A stretch of DNA of 64,000 nt, from positions 248,001 through 312,000 of the forward strand of contig NZ_VCBL01000002.1 in assembly GCF_007896435.1 (NCBI RefSeq), given 5' to 3'. The DNA is from Rummeliibacillus suwonensis. Its GTDB lineage: Bacteria; Bacillota; Bacilli; Bacillales_A; Planococcaceae. The notes beneath the pieces are model-generated. The model did not search any database. It was not told where the DNA came from and worked only from the letters and a program-made list of their open reading frames with translations. A program made the translations under genes and the position numbers. Every line of letters begins with the position of its first letter. Within the stretch, counting starts at the first letter, position 1. This document shows, piece after piece, positions 55,228 through 64,000 of this stretch.

Positions 55228-55320
55228 ATGCTGGAATTGTGCATGATTTTCATATTACTAGCAAGCTTTTTGAGTTTGTTTGCCTTAACAACATACTGCT
55301 ACAAATTAGTTGAAAAATAG
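55228..55320 (+). CDS. 30-residue membrane peptide ahead of kdpF
   Basis: Reads MLELCMIFILLASFLSLFAL and ends KLVEK: one membrane helix with a short basic tail. AAGGATGGAAGGA stands before the ATG and the spacing to the next small gene is 13 bp, so it is probably the true first gene of the kdp operon. It lacks the PExY/F ending of KdpF. Function unknown; it could be a second KdpF-like accessory subunit. Confidence 0.55.
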   Translation: MLELCMIFILLASFLSLFALTTYCYKLVEK

Positions 55321-55333
55321 AGGTGAAGATTAA

Positions 55334-55411
55334 ATGTGGATGTTATTAGCAATCACGATCCTTGTCATCGTATATCTAATTCACGCTTTACTTAATCCAG
55401 AAAAGTATTAG
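55334..55411 (+). CDS. kdpF: KdpF-like small subunit of the potassium ATPase
   Basis: 25 residues: one membrane helix and the KdpF-type end LIHALLNPEKY. KdpF stabilises the KdpABC complex. AGGTGA precedes the ATG by seven bases; kdpA starts 14 bp after the stop with GAGGAGG between. Confidence 0.82.
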   Translation: MWMLLAITILVIVYLIHALLNPEKY

Positions 55412-55425
55412 AGGAGGTTTTAATT

Positions 55426-57129
55426 ATGTGGCAAATTATACTCGTCTTAGTCATTTATTTACCACTTGTCCTGATCATTGGACGTTATCTGTATAAAGTC
55501 ACAATGGGAGAAAAGATGTGGGGAGATTCCTTTTTTCAAAGAATAGAAGGCATCATTTATAAAATTAGTGCAGTGAAACAAGAAGATATGACAGGTAAAC
55601 AATATATATTTTCCTTACTATTTTCAAATGCAGTGATGATTGCCATAGGATACTGTCTATTACGTCTTCAATCTGTACTTTTTTTAAATCCTAACAATAT
55701 TGGCAATATGGAAACTACACTATCATTTAATACGGTCATTTCCTTTATGACAAATACAAATCTGCAACATTATAGCGGTGAATCCGGTCTGAGCTACCTA
55801 TCACAAATGCTCGTTATTATTTTCATGATGTTCACGTCTGCTGCATCTGGGTATGCGGTATGTATGGCCTTTTGTCGAAGATTAATAGCGAAAACAGATA
55901 CGCTCGGTAATTTCTATGTTGACTATGTACGTGTCATTACTCGTATTTTATTACCTTTGTCTTTTATTGTTTCTCTTATTCTAGTATCACAAGGCGTTCC
56001 CCAAACCTTTCAAGAAAATATTACTTTAACTACGATTGAAGATAAACAACAAGATATTGCTCTTGGACCGATTGCAGCAATGGAATCCATTAAACATCTA
56101 GGAACAAATGGTGGTGGCTTTATTGGAGCAAACTCATCTGCTCCTTTTGAAAATCCAACAATACTGACAAATATAGTAGAAATCCTTTCGATGATGTTAC
56201 TACCAGGAGCTTGTGTTGTGACACTTGGTCTAATGATTGCCTATCGAAAAAAGCGCAGTAATAACGTTTGGCTCGGAAAACAAGGTGCCTCTATTTTCAT
56301 TGCGATGAGTATCATTTTCTTAATAGGGGTCGCTGCTGTATATATAAGTGAAAAATCTGGTAATCCGGCTATCCATGCGATTGGCATTGATGATCATACA
56401 GGCAATATGGAAGGAAAAGAAACACGCTTTGGTATCGCTCAATCTTCATTATTCACTGCTGTTACAACAGCATTCACTACCGGCTCTATAAATAATATGC
56501 ATGACACATTAACTCCCCTCGGAGGTCTAGTACCATTATTTAATATGATGCTCAATGTTGTTTTTGGCGGTAAAGGTGTCGGGCTAATGAATATGATGAT
56601 GTATGTTCTCCTGACCATCTTCATTGCTTGTTTAATGATTGGCCGAACACCACAGTTTTTAGGAAAGAAAATTGAAGCAAAGGAGATGAAGCTCATTGCA
56701 CTTTGTATTTTAATTCACCCTGCCCTTATTCTTGGATTCTCAGCATTAGCTGTTGTCACAGATGGTGGAATCGCAGGTATTACGAACCCGGGTGCACATG
56801 GATTATCACAAGTGCTTTATGAATTTGCTTCATCCTCGGCAAATAATGGTTCTGGATTCGAAGGACTACTCGACAACTCAACTTTTTGGAATGTCACAAC
56901 TGGTTTAGCCATGTTCTTCGGTCATTATATATCTATTGTGCTACAAATTGCTATTGCCTCATTATTGGCTAAAAAACTTGTACACAATGAATCCGTTGGA
57001 ACTTTAAATACGAGCAATGCAACATTTACCATATTTCTTGTCGCAATTGTCCTTGTTGTAGGTGCGTTGACCTTCCTACCAGCGCTTGCTCTTGGACCTA
57101 TTACTGAATATTTACAACTTAACTCATAA
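55426..57129 (+). CDS. kdpA: Potassium-transporting ATPase, channel subunit KdpA
   Basis: 567 residues, ten membrane segments. The four selectivity-filter segments are visible: [35 protein letters not shown], and [11 protein letters not shown]. It is the K+-binding and conducting subunit of the high-affinity KdpFABC uptake pump. AGGAGG stands before the ATG. Confidence 0.96.
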   Translation: MWQIILVLVIYLPLVLIIGRYLYKVTMGEKMWGDSFFQRIEGIIYKISAVKQEDMTGKQYIFSLLFSNAVMIAIGYCLLRLQSVLFLNPNNIGNMETTLSFNTVISFMTNTNLQHYSGESGLSYLSQMLVIIFMMFTSAASGYAVCMAFCRRLIAKTDTLGNFYVDYVRVITRILLPLSFIVSLILVSQGVPQTFQENITLTTIEDKQQDIALGPIAAMESIKHLGTNGGGFIGANSSAPFENPTILTNIVEILSMMLLPGACVVTLGLMIAYRKKRSNNVWLGKQGASIFIAMSIIFLIGVAAVYISEKSGNPAIHAIGIDDHTGNMEGKETRFGIAQSSLFTAVTTAFTTGSINNMHDTLTPLGGLVPLFNMMLNVVFGGKGVGLMNMMMYVLLTIFIACLMIGRTPQFLGKKIEAKEMKLIALCILIHPALILGFSALAVVTDGGIAGITNPGAHGLSQVLYEFASSSANNGSGFEGLLDNSTFWNVTTGLAMFFGHYISIVLQIAIASLLAKKLVHNESVGTLNTSNATFTIFLVAIVLVVGALTFLPALALGPITEYLQLNS

Positions 57130-57140
57130 GGAGTGAGAAT

Positions 57141-59186
57141 ATGGAAACAAAAAAGAATAGTTTCTTAACAAAAGAGATAATCGCTACCTCACTTGCTAGT
57201 GCATTCAAAAAATTCAATCCGGTCTATATGATTAAAAATCCTGTTATGTTTGTAGTGGAAATCGGCTTTTTCCTAGTCGTGCTATTAACAGCCTTCCCTT
57301 CATTATTTCACTCAGGCAATCAGGAATTACGTTTATATAACGGGATTGTGGCAGTTGTGTTATTCCTGACTATTCTATTTGCCAATTTTGCAGAATCAGT
57401 TGCACAAGGTAGAGGGAAAGCGCAAGTCGCGACATTGAAAAAAACAAAATCCTCTACTTCAGCTAGAGTTGTGATAGATGGTAAAGAAGTGATGAAACCA
57501 GCAAGTACACTTTCACATGGAGATATTGTTATTGTACGGGCAGGTGAAACGATTCCAAATGATGGCGAAGTAATCGACGGCATTGCTACAGTAGATGAAT
57601 CTGCTATCACTGGAGAGTCTGCACCAGTGATAAAAGAAAGGGGCGGGGACTTTTCATCTGTTACCGGAGGAACCGTTGTGACAAGCGATGAATTAACCAT
57701 TAAAATCACTTCACTCCCTGGAGAATCTTTTTTAGATAAAATGATTTCTCTTATCGAAGGAGCAAATAGAAAAAAGACTCCCAACGAAATTGCATTGAGC
57801 ACTTTGCTCGTAAGCTTAACAATTATCTTTTTGTTAGTAGTTTTGACACTTTATCCTATGCTGCACTATTTGAATATCGATATTTCAATTGCAACATTGG
57901 TTGCTTTAACAGTATGCCTAATTCCCACAACCATTGGAGGATTACTGTCTGCAATTGGCATTGCGGGAATGGATCGTGTTACTCAATTTAATGTAATCGC
58001 CATGAACGGTAAGGCCGTTGAAGCATGTGGTGATGTGGATACATTAATTTTAGATAAAACAGGAACCATTACTTACGGAAACCGTATGGCAACAGCATTT
58101 CTTCCGGTATCCGGCATAGCTCAAGAGGAACTGAAAGTAGCAGCCTATTTAAGTTCATTGACAGATGATACACCAGAAGGAAAATCGATTGTTGCATTAG
58201 CTAAAGAGCAAAATATTTCGATTCAAAATGTCGAAGAGCTTATACAAACAAGTGAGCATATCCCTTTTACGGCACAAACGAGAATGAGTGGTCTCGATAC
58301 AGCAGATGGTACAAAATTTCGTAAAGGTGCTTACGATGTAATGAAAAAACAAAGTAAAGTTGTACCCAAAGATCTAGAAAAACTAATCCATTTTGTATCT
58401 AACGAAGGTGGTACACCTCTAGTTGTGATGAAAAATGAAATCATTCTTGGCGTTATTTACTTAAAGGATGTCGTCAAGTCTGGTCTGAAAGAGCGTTTTA
58501 AACAATTACGTGAAATGGGTATTCAAACCATTATGTGTACAGGAGATAACCCACTTACAGCCGCAGCTATTGCAAAAGAAGCGGGAGTCGATAGCTTCAT
58601 AGCAGAAAGCAAGCCGGAAGACAAAATTCAAGTCATAAGAGATGAACAAAAATTAGGAAAAGTCGTTGCAATGACTGGAGATGGAACGAATGATGCGCCA
58701 GCGCTTGCACAAGCAAATGTAGGTATGGCTATGAATTCAGGCACTAATTCCGCAAAAGAAGCAGCAAATATGGTCGATTTGGATTCCGATCCAACCAAGC
58801 TCATTGAAGTAGTTGAAATTGGAAAACAGCTTCTAATGACGCGGGGAGCATTAACAACATTCAGCATTGCCAATGATATTGCAAAGTACTTTGCCATCAT
58901 TCCTGCAATTTTGTTAATCGGTATTCCAGAAATGAGTCGCTTAAATATTATGCACTTAGATTCACCTATAAGCGCTATCTTATCAGCACTCATTTTTAAC
59001 GCTCTTATTATTCCCCTGCTTATTCCTGTAGCTATGAAGGGCGTGCAATATAAAGCAATGAGTTCATCTAAACTGCTAATCAAAAATACGCTGATTTATG
59101 GAGTAGGAGGAGCAATCGTTCCTTTTATCGGTATTAAAATCATTGATATGATCATTTCACCATTGTTAAAAACGATGGGAATTTAA
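57141..59186 (+). CDS. kdpB: Potassium-transporting ATPase, P-type subunit KdpB
   Basis: 681 residues, full length. P-type ATPase: TGES at 157-160, phosphorylated Asp305 in DKTGTIT, and [13 protein letters not shown] in the phosphorylation domain. It drives transport in KdpA. Starts 11 bp after kdpA with AAGGAGTGAG as site. Confidence 0.96.
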   Translation: METKKNSFLTKEIIATSLASAFKKFNPVYMIKNPVMFVVEIGFFLVVLLTAFPSLFHSGNQELRLYNGIVAVVLFLTILFANFAESVAQGRGKAQVATLKKTKSSTSARVVIDGKEVMKPASTLSHGDIVIVRAGETIPNDGEVIDGIATVDESAITGESAPVIKERGGDFSSVTGGTVVTSDELTIKITSLPGESFLDKMISLIEGANRKKTPNEIALSTLLVSLTIIFLLVVLTLYPMLHYLNIDISIATLVALTVCLIPTTIGGLLSAIGIAGMDRVTQFNVIAMNGKAVEACGDVDTLILDKTGTITYGNRMATAFLPVSGIAQEELKVAAYLSSLTDDTPEGKSIVALAKEQNISIQNVEELIQTSEHIPFTAQTRMSGLDTADGTKFRKGAYDVMKKQSKVVPKDLEKLIHFVSNEGGTPLVVMKNEIILGVIYLKDVVKSGLKERFKQLREMGIQTIMCTGDNPLTAAAIAKEAGVDSFIAESKPEDKIQVIRDEQKLGKVVAMTGDGTNDAPALAQANVGMAMNSGTNSAKEAANMVDLDSDPTKLIEVVEIGKQLLMTRGALTTFSIANDIAKYFAIIPAILLIGIPEMSRLNIMHLDSPISAILSALIFNALIIPLLIPVAMKGVQYKAMSSSKLLIKNTLIYGVGGAIVPFIGIKIIDMIISPLLKTMGI

Positions 59187-59207
59187 TAAGTACAGGGGGT
59201 ATGAACG

Positions 59208-59816
59208 ATGAAAAAAATCATTTCACAACTCAAAACAGCATTTTTAACCTCTATTGTAATGATGATTATTTGCGGGCTTATTTATCCATTCGCTGTAACT
59301 GCACTTGCACAGCTTGCCTTCCATGATCAGGCAAATGGCAGCCTGATAAAAATAGATAATAGAGTCGTAGGTTCCAAGTTAATCGGTCAAAATTATAAAA
59401 ATCCTGCTCATTTTATAAGTCGTGTTTCAAGTGTAAACTATAATATATACGAAAAAAATGACACGAAATATGCAGGTGTAAGTTCCGGTAACTTTAACTA
59501 CGCTCCTTCAAATCCAGAATTAACAAAGCGAATTACGAATAGTGTTGATGAATTTTTAAAAGAAAACCCTACTGTTTCTAGGACAGATATTCCTGCTGAT
59601 TTAATGACAAGTTCTGGCTCCGGCCTAGATCCACATATTTCAATTGCAGCAGCAGAAATACAGATAGATCGAATTGCAGCAGCATCTCATTTATCAAAAG
59701 AAGAAATACAGGATATTATAAGAAAGACTACATCCCAAAAGACATTTGGGGTGTTGGGAGAAGACAAGATGAATGTGCTGGAAGCAAATATATTAATTGA
59801 CCAAAAGATGAAATAA
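59208..59816 (+). CDS. kdpC: Potassium-transporting ATPase subunit KdpC
   Basis: 202 residues with one N-terminal membrane helix (about 12-33) and an extracytoplasmic domain: NPAHFISRVSSVNYN, GLDPHISIAAAEIQIDRIA. It holds the complex together and raises ATP affinity. Last gene of the operon; ribosome site GGGGG. Confidence 0.95.
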   Translation: MKKIISQLKTAFLTSIVMMIICGLIYPFAVTALAQLAFHDQANGSLIKIDNRVVGSKLIGQNYKNPAHFISRVSSVNYNIYEKNDTKYAGVSSGNFNYAPSNPELTKRITNSVDEFLKENPTVSRTDIPADLMTSSGSGLDPHISIAAAEIQIDRIAAASHLSKEEIQDIIRKTTSQKTFGVLGEDKMNVLEANILIDQKMK

Positions 59817-59841
59817 GAACTTATTCTCAACATCATAAAAA

Positions 59842-59883
59842 AATAGAAACGAAAAACAAATGGTACAGTTTTTCGTTTCTATT
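59842..59883 (+). terminator. Terminator between converging kdpC and the metalloprotease gene
   Basis: A 15-bp perfect stem AATAGAAACGAAAAA / TTTTTCGTTTCTATT with a 12-base loop. Can serve both strands. Confidence 0.85.
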
Positions 59884-59898
59884 AATCTTTTCATCCAA

Positions 59899-62016
59899 CT
59901 ATTTTTTCCTATCTTTTTTCTTTCCTTTATTCGGTTTATCACCTTTTAAAATGACTTCATATGAAAAATCAATTGGATTTAATTGCCCTGCTTTTGCTGC
60001 ATAAGAAGTAATCATTTTCACATTGCCCTCTTTTAATATTCTTCTAATATCAAGTGCTTGTGAATCTGTGACATTAAATGGATCAACATGATAAACACGT
60101 TCTTTTCCATTTTTCTTTGTTTGTATAAAAGTCACAACATATTCCAGATATTCTTTTTTAATCTGTCCGATCGATTGGAATCCATCTGTTGAATCACCTG
60201 TTTTTAAAAGTCCGATCTCTGGGATGCTGATATTATCTACATACCAACCAGCTTCCTCTGAACCCCAGTCTGTCATATAGCGAAATGCGATCAATACTTT
60301 TTTACCAGCATAGTTAGATAGATCAAATGATTCTGTCGTCCATCCGCCATTTGTTCCCGTAAATCCAGGCAAATTTTGTTTCGTATTTGGATAGCCTTCC
60401 TCCGTAATGTCCGATCTAGTATTGTTATTTCCTAGACTCGTCCAAGTCTCTCCATTATCTGTAGATACTTGAACTGCTCCAAAGTCCCATTGCTCTTCGA
60501 TTTGATAATAGTGATCAAAATTCAAGGTTGCCTTATTAGTAGAAGATAAATCCGCCTCAAAAATCATTTGGTTATCAGCCTGACTTCCTGTATTCCCCCA
60601 TAGAACCTGCTTACCAGAACCAAGTGGATCTACTACAGACTTCCATTGTAATGGTAAGAAATCTACTCCGTTAAATTTCAAACCTCTTATTTCTTTCGGA
60701 AAATCAAGAGATTTAAAATCTCCACCCCATGCAGGGACACCCTGCTTTTCATAAACTAGTGCCTTTTCAAAATCGATCGTTTCACCACGTTTTGTCCCTT
60801 GTTGATCAACGGCTAAATTTCGTAAATCAATGCTATCAATATTGTAATCTTTACTGATCGAGCTATCATCTAGTGTAATGGCTGTTATGAAATTCTGATA
60901 AACATCTGTAAAATCCTTTTTCTTCTTATATTTTTTTAATATCTTCTCGACACTGGTAATACCTTGCGATGAGCCATCTGTTGCTAAAGATTTGATGAAA
61001 TTATGGCCAAACTTATCATATAAATACAGCATGAACAAGTATACTTCACCATAATCTGCAATCGTTTCTGGTCCTGTTTCTGCCTGATCATGCTCATCCC
61101 AATTGACAAGTGAATTTTCCGGATGATCTAGGAAGAAATTGATCGAACCATCATCATGTCCGTATCCACCTAGATATTCTGCAAAGGTAGATAACCCTTC
61201 GTTGATCCATGATTCTTCAGAAGGATCATGATCAGCTTGAATTAAATGCTGTAATTCGTGAATCGTCGTACCAAAGAAAGTATTTTCTAAACGAGTATCC
61301 CATGAATTTGTATCGATCGTAACAATATTACGATTAATATAGTTTTCTATTGTTTGCCAGAAGAACCCGGCAACAAAGAACGGATAGTCTGGATTATTCC
61401 ATCCTTCATCTTGGATATTGTCAACTAGCATGATCACTTTATCTGATCCTGTATAATAATCTTTTGGTAATCCTACCATTTCCGGTAAAGGCGATTCAGA
61501 GCCATCTAATGTCTCAGGTGTACCAAAAAAATCTGTTGCCTTTGGGTAAATATTGTTATCAAATTCATCGCGAAGCTCGTCCACTTGTGTTTGCGTTACA
61601 ACATCCGGTTTTTTAGGATTATCTGGACCATACGATAAATCATGGGCTACCCAAATTTCAACATTATCCCCAACACTCCTTAAAGTAAATTCTTTAAATT
61701 GTAGATTTCTATTTAGGAATACTTTGGTGCCACCATCATAGGTGAAGTTAGGATCCACTTCTTCATCAGATAATGCTAAAGTTTTTGCTTTACTAGCCTG
61801 TTCTTTAATCTTTGCTTCAGCTTTCTTTTGAAATTCTTCACTTTCAGCTTGTCCCCTTAGTTGGTGATCGATATCAATTCGATCTCCATATCGATCTGTA
61901 TTCCAATTCTCATAAGATTTTGTCTCGGCTCTTGCATTTTCAGCAGACACCGGACTTAGTAATGACAGAGCTAAACTACTTGAAAGTAACAAAGGAATCC
62001 ACTTAATCTTCTTCAT
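59899..62016 (-). CDS. Secreted M6-like (immune inhibitor A-type) metalloprotease
   Basis: 705 residues from the ATG at 62014-62016, behind GAAAGGGG. Signal peptide (LLLSSSLALSLLSPVSA, cleaved after about residue 26), a propeptide of about 75, then a zinc peptidase domain with HELQH at 253-257 and the third ligand glutamate in ESWINEGLSTFAE (about 273). After about 400 there is an MAM/beta-sandwich-like part typical of immune inhibitor A (FDHYYQIEEQWDFGAVQVST; AGWYVDNISIPEIG) and a lysine-rich end (GDKPNKGKKKDRKK) that may hold it to the wall. A role in nutrient scavenging or virulence is not shown. Confidence 0.83.
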   Translation of the reverse strand: MKKIKWIPLLLSSSLALSLLSPVSAENARAETKSYENWNTDRYGDRIDIDHQLRGQAESEEFQKKAEAKIKEQASKAKTLALSDEEVDPNFTYDGGTKVFLNRNLQFKEFTLRSVGDNVEIWVAHDLSYGPDNPKKPDVVTQTQVDELRDEFDNNIYPKATDFFGTPETLDGSESPLPEMVGLPKDYYTGSDKVIMLVDNIQDEGWNNPDYPFFVAGFFWQTIENYINRNIVTIDTNSWDTRLENTFFGTTIHELQHLIQADHDPSEESWINEGLSTFAEYLGGYGHDDGSINFFLDHPENSLVNWDEHDQAETGPETIADYGEVYLFMLYLYDKFGHNFIKSLATDGSSQGITSVEKILKKYKKKKDFTDVYQNFITAITLDDSSISKDYNIDSIDLRNLAVDQQGTKRGETIDFEKALVYEKQGVPAWGGDFKSLDFPKEIRGLKFNGVDFLPLQWKSVVDPLGSGKQVLWGNTGSQADNQMIFEADLSSTNKATLNFDHYYQIEEQWDFGAVQVSTDNGETWTSLGNNNTRSDITEEGYPNTKQNLPGFTGTNGGWTTESFDLSNYAGKKVLIAFRYMTDWGSEEAGWYVDNISIPEIGLLKTGDSTDGFQSIGQIKKEYLEYVVTFIQTKKNGKERVYHVDPFNVTDSQALDIRRILKEGNVKMITSYAAKAGQLNPIDFSYEVILKGDKPNKGKKKDRKK

Positions 62017-62202
62017 AAAATAACCCCTTTCACCCAATATTTTGAAACACTTACATAAATAATCCTAACATGATAGAATATTCTGAAAATGATGCAGGAG
62101 TATGATTTTTGTTCTAACGAAAGTACCTAAATAAATGTTAAAATATAGGAATTTACTGTAAGAATTATTTAACAACTGTTAATAATTACATCTTTTATCG
62201 AC

Positions 62203-62240
62203 AAAAAAAGAGTCTCCCATTTGTTTTCTGGGAAACTCCT
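62203..62240 (-). terminator. Terminator after ybaK
   Basis: Minus-strand stem GAGTTTCCCA / TGGGAGACTC with a nine-base loop and seven U residues; about 65 bases past the stop. Confidence 0.82.
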
Positions 62241-62305
62241 TTTAAAGGGACATGTATTTAGCACGATACCCCTGATTCTTAATATTATCAAGACAACGAT
62301 GAAAT

Positions 62306-62788
62306 TCAAGTAAGTGACGCGAATTTCCCCTCTGCTGCTTTGACAAGATTCTCTGGTGTAATAAGAATTTGCATACCGATCTTCCCTGCACTCACATACA
62401 TTTCTTCCACTTGTTCAGCAGAAATATCGACAAATGTTGGATAATGCTTTTTCATGCCGATTGGTGAACAACCACCACGGATATAACCTGTGTTAGGGAG
62501 CAAATCCTTTACATGAAGCATTTCAATCTTCTTTTCCCCAACAACTTTTGCTGCTTTTTTTAAATTCAATTCTTCAGCTACTGGGATCACAAAAACATAA
62601 AGATTTCCTTTACCAGCCGTAGCCACGAGTGTTTTAAAAACTTTTTCTACAGGTTGATGGATCTTCTCAGCAACCGAAACACCATCTATTTTTCCTTCTT
62701 CTACTTCATACTCCGCAAGTATATATGGGATCTTTTGTTGATCCAAGAGCCTCACTGCGTTTGTTTTTTGTATTTTATGTTTTGCCAC
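62306..62788 (-). CDS. ybaK: Cys-tRNA(Pro)/Cys-tRNA(Cys) deacylase YbaK
   Basis: 160 residues. YbaK/EbsC family editing factor that hydrolyses mischarged Cys-tRNA-Pro in trans. Conserved KTNAVRLLDQQKIPY at the N-terminus, VFKTLVA with the essential lysine, VIPVAEELNLKKAAK and GYIRGGCSPIGMKK. It follows the unrecognised gene upstream by 15 bp, probably in one transcript. Confidence 0.92.
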   Translation of the reverse strand: MAKHKIQKTNAVRLLDQQKIPYILAEYEVEEGKIDGVSVAEKIHQPVEKVFKTLVATAGKGNLYVFVIPVAEELNLKKAAKVVGEKKIEMLHVKDLLPNTGYIRGGCSPIGMKKHYPTFVDISAEQVEEMYVSAGKIGMQILITPENLVKAAEGKFASLT

Positions 62789-62803
62789 AGAATATCACTT
62801 CCT

Positions 62804-63457
62804 CTAGACAGCACGATAAATGGTTGGCTCTGTAAATTGGAATCGTTGTTTAGCCATTTGCATGTGGAAGGAATATAAAGAAATGGCCTTTTTAAAAAGA
62901 CGCTGTTTCCCCTTTTCTTGTGCGATTGTAGCCCTATCCATTGCAGTAGTACTATCAGACTTTTCATGCTCACTCATTTGTATAACATTTGATAATTCGC
63001 TTTTTGGAGTAGATTGACCTTGTACTTTTTGAATTGTTTCGGTAGTAGTTGCAGCCACTTGTAGATCTTGTTCACTTGGGTTTTCAGAAGCTAATGCTGC
63101 ATCACGTACATCCTCTAAAATGGCAAGCGTTTGAGCATAAGTATCCTCCTGGGATGCCATGTTCGTTAATTGATTTGAAGATACCTCATTTTTCGCAGTC
63201 AAACTTGGATCTTCTTTTTGTACTACATAATCTTTCCTTTGTTGTAAATCGCGAATAGCCGCTTGAACTTCAGGTTGATGCTCTTTTTCTTTTTTTCCTG
63301 TCAATAAATCTACCAGTTCTTCAAGTGCTGGATTAAATTTAGGCTTAAAATATTGGGCGTTTTTTCTATAAGCATCATCTGCTGTTTTCTGACGAAGCGC
63401 TCTCTTACGATTCTCCATTTCAATATAACGATCATTTACAAGAGAAGTCACATTCAT
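62804..63457 (-). CDS. Unrecognised glutamine- and charge-rich protein
   Basis: 217 residues from the ATG at 63455-63457, after GAGGTG. Soluble, low in hydrophobic residues, with DDAYRKNAQYFKPKFNPALE near residues 27-46 and a long polar middle rich in Q, E, S and T (about 60-170) that is probably disordered or coiled. The C-terminus is basic and ordered (FKKAISLYSFHMQMAKQRF). It is upstream of ybaK on the same strand. No family is recognised. Confidence 0.6.
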   Translation of the reverse strand: MNVTSLVNDRYIEMENRKRALRQKTADDAYRKNAQYFKPKFNPALEELVDLLTGKKEKEHQPEVQAAIRDLQQRKDYVVQKEDPSLTAKNEVSSNQLTNMASQEDTYAQTLAILEDVRDAALASENPSEQDLQVAATTTETIQKVQGQSTPKSELSNVIQMSEHEKSDSTTAMDRATIAQEKGKQRLFKKAISLYSFHMQMAKQRFQFTEPTIYRAV

Positions 63458-63592
63458 GTCAATCACCTCTTTTCAAATATTTATATAGTTATTATCATAT
63501 TAGCAACAATATATGAGAGATAAAAATGTCTATTTTCTCAAATCCACCAATAATATTACAAGGGAAAATATAACTATTTATTGGTAGTTCTA

Positions 63593-63957
63593 TTAAACCT
63601 TTATATCTAAATGATTTTGTAATGCTTTGACCCTAGCATTATCGATTGGCTCTTTTTTCTTTTTCCCATACTTTTGAATATTACATTTAGCTACTTTAGT
63701 ATGACTTGATCATTTTTTACGACCTTCAAAAGTTGACCGTTTCCTGTATGACCATATGAACATACAAAAATACATCCAATATTTTTACCACATAATGCTG
63801 GTTTTAAGTAAATTGAGCAGTGATCACTGTTATATTCATATCTAAGCTTTTGTAGCTCATTTCAATATCTTTTTCTGTTTTTTAGAAAAACAATCATATT
63901 ATTAATAATAATCGGTTCTTTTTGCCAAACCTTTAACAATTTTATTTTATTTTTCAT
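63593..63957 (-). pseudogene. Decayed gene of unknown family
   Basis: Starts at an ATG at 63955-63957 with AAGGAA. It reads MKNKIKLLKVWQKEPIIINN and continues to a TGA after RKRY; the same frame goes on as NELQKLRYEYNSDHCS, LKPALCGKNIGCIFVCSYGH, GNGQLLKVVKNDQVIL to a TAG at 63691-63693. One base shift before that TAG extends it as KVAKCNIQKYGKKKKEPID to a stop at 63593. One nonsense and one frameshift therefore suffice to explain the loss of a protein of about 120 residues. Several cysteines and a TGNG loop are visible. The element at 63964 begins just upstream. Confidence 0.42.
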
Positions 63958-63963
63958 TTCCTT

Positions 63964-64000
63964 GAATCAATTTCATAATGCAAAATTCAGATGAAAAACA
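63964..64000 (-). mobile_element. Family C element, cut by the window end
   Basis: GAATCAATTTCATAATGCAA followed by AATTCAGATGAAAAACA matches the first 37 bases of the copy at 28085 and the inverse of the right end at 22759. The flanking CCTT (63960-63963) should recur at the far end if a target duplication exists. The rest lies beyond the window. Confidence 0.75.

Overview
The window comes from the chromosome of a low-GC, spore-forming Firmicute of the Bacillales, most likely of the Planococcaceae type (Lysinibacillus, Rummeliibacillus or Kurthia relatives). The evidence is AT-rich DNA with strong GGAGG ribosome binding sites, sporulation and germination genes (rsfA, gerQ, a broken cwlJ, a pbpG-like penicillin-binding protein), bacillithiol synthesis (bshB2), SAM-I, cobalamin and preQ1 riboswitches, and a gene order from about 7.8 to 26.5 kb that follows the ywi-ywh-ywg-ywf-ywd region of Bacillus subtilis (argS, ywiB, pbpG, ywhD, ywhB, ywgA, ywfO, rsfA, lipL, hemQ, gerQ, ywdK, ywdI, ung, pdxK). 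No rRNA, tRNA, CRISPR array, prophage or intact insertion sequence was seen. The species is inference.

Layout. 1-7.2 kb: a minus-strand cobalamin uptake and salvage operon behind a cobalamin riboswitch with a terminator: btuF, btuC, a fused btuD-cbiZ, cbiB, cobD, cobU, cobS and the first codons of a histidine phosphatase. 7.2-26.5 kb: the conserved housekeeping and spore block, broken up by non-coding dispersed repeats. 26.5-38.4 kb: a CorA-like protein, yojF-bshB2, ilvA, a TrpXYZ-type ABC transporter, preQ1-controlled queT and an acyl-CoA synthetase. 38.4-52.4 kb: a sigma-B-type stress gene, threonine dehydrogenase (tdh), metNIQ under a SAM-I riboswitch, mtnU and mtnE, a SAM-I riboswitch with no gene to control, a chemoreceptor and kbl. 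52-60 kb: kdpDE divergent from kdpFABC. 60-64 kb: an M6-like secreted metalloprotease, ybaK, an unrecognised gene and a decayed gene.

What stands out is outside the ordinary genes. (a) tdh and kbl catalyse consecutive steps of threonine breakdown but lie about 10 kb apart; both carry the palindrome AAATACA(A/G)TTGTATTT upstream, a candidate operator of an unidentified regulator. (b) Several families of 100-420 bp non-coding repeats are scattered through the window. One (family C) has perfect terminal inverted repeats and 4-bp target duplications and has inserted into a small gene whose two halves can still be joined; another (family A) is a chain of hairpins that often starts exactly at the stop codon of a host gene; chimeric copies appear to cross over at a shared core. 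(c) cwlJ is broken by four compensating indels directly upstream of an intact gerQ. (d) An orphan SAM-I riboswitch lies where related genomes have a methionine-salvage operon. (e) Two tiny membrane proteins precede kdpA.

Many starts were moved from the longest open frame to an internal start with a good ribosome binding site; each entry says so. All function calls rest on reading the sequence and recognising families; no database search was possible.
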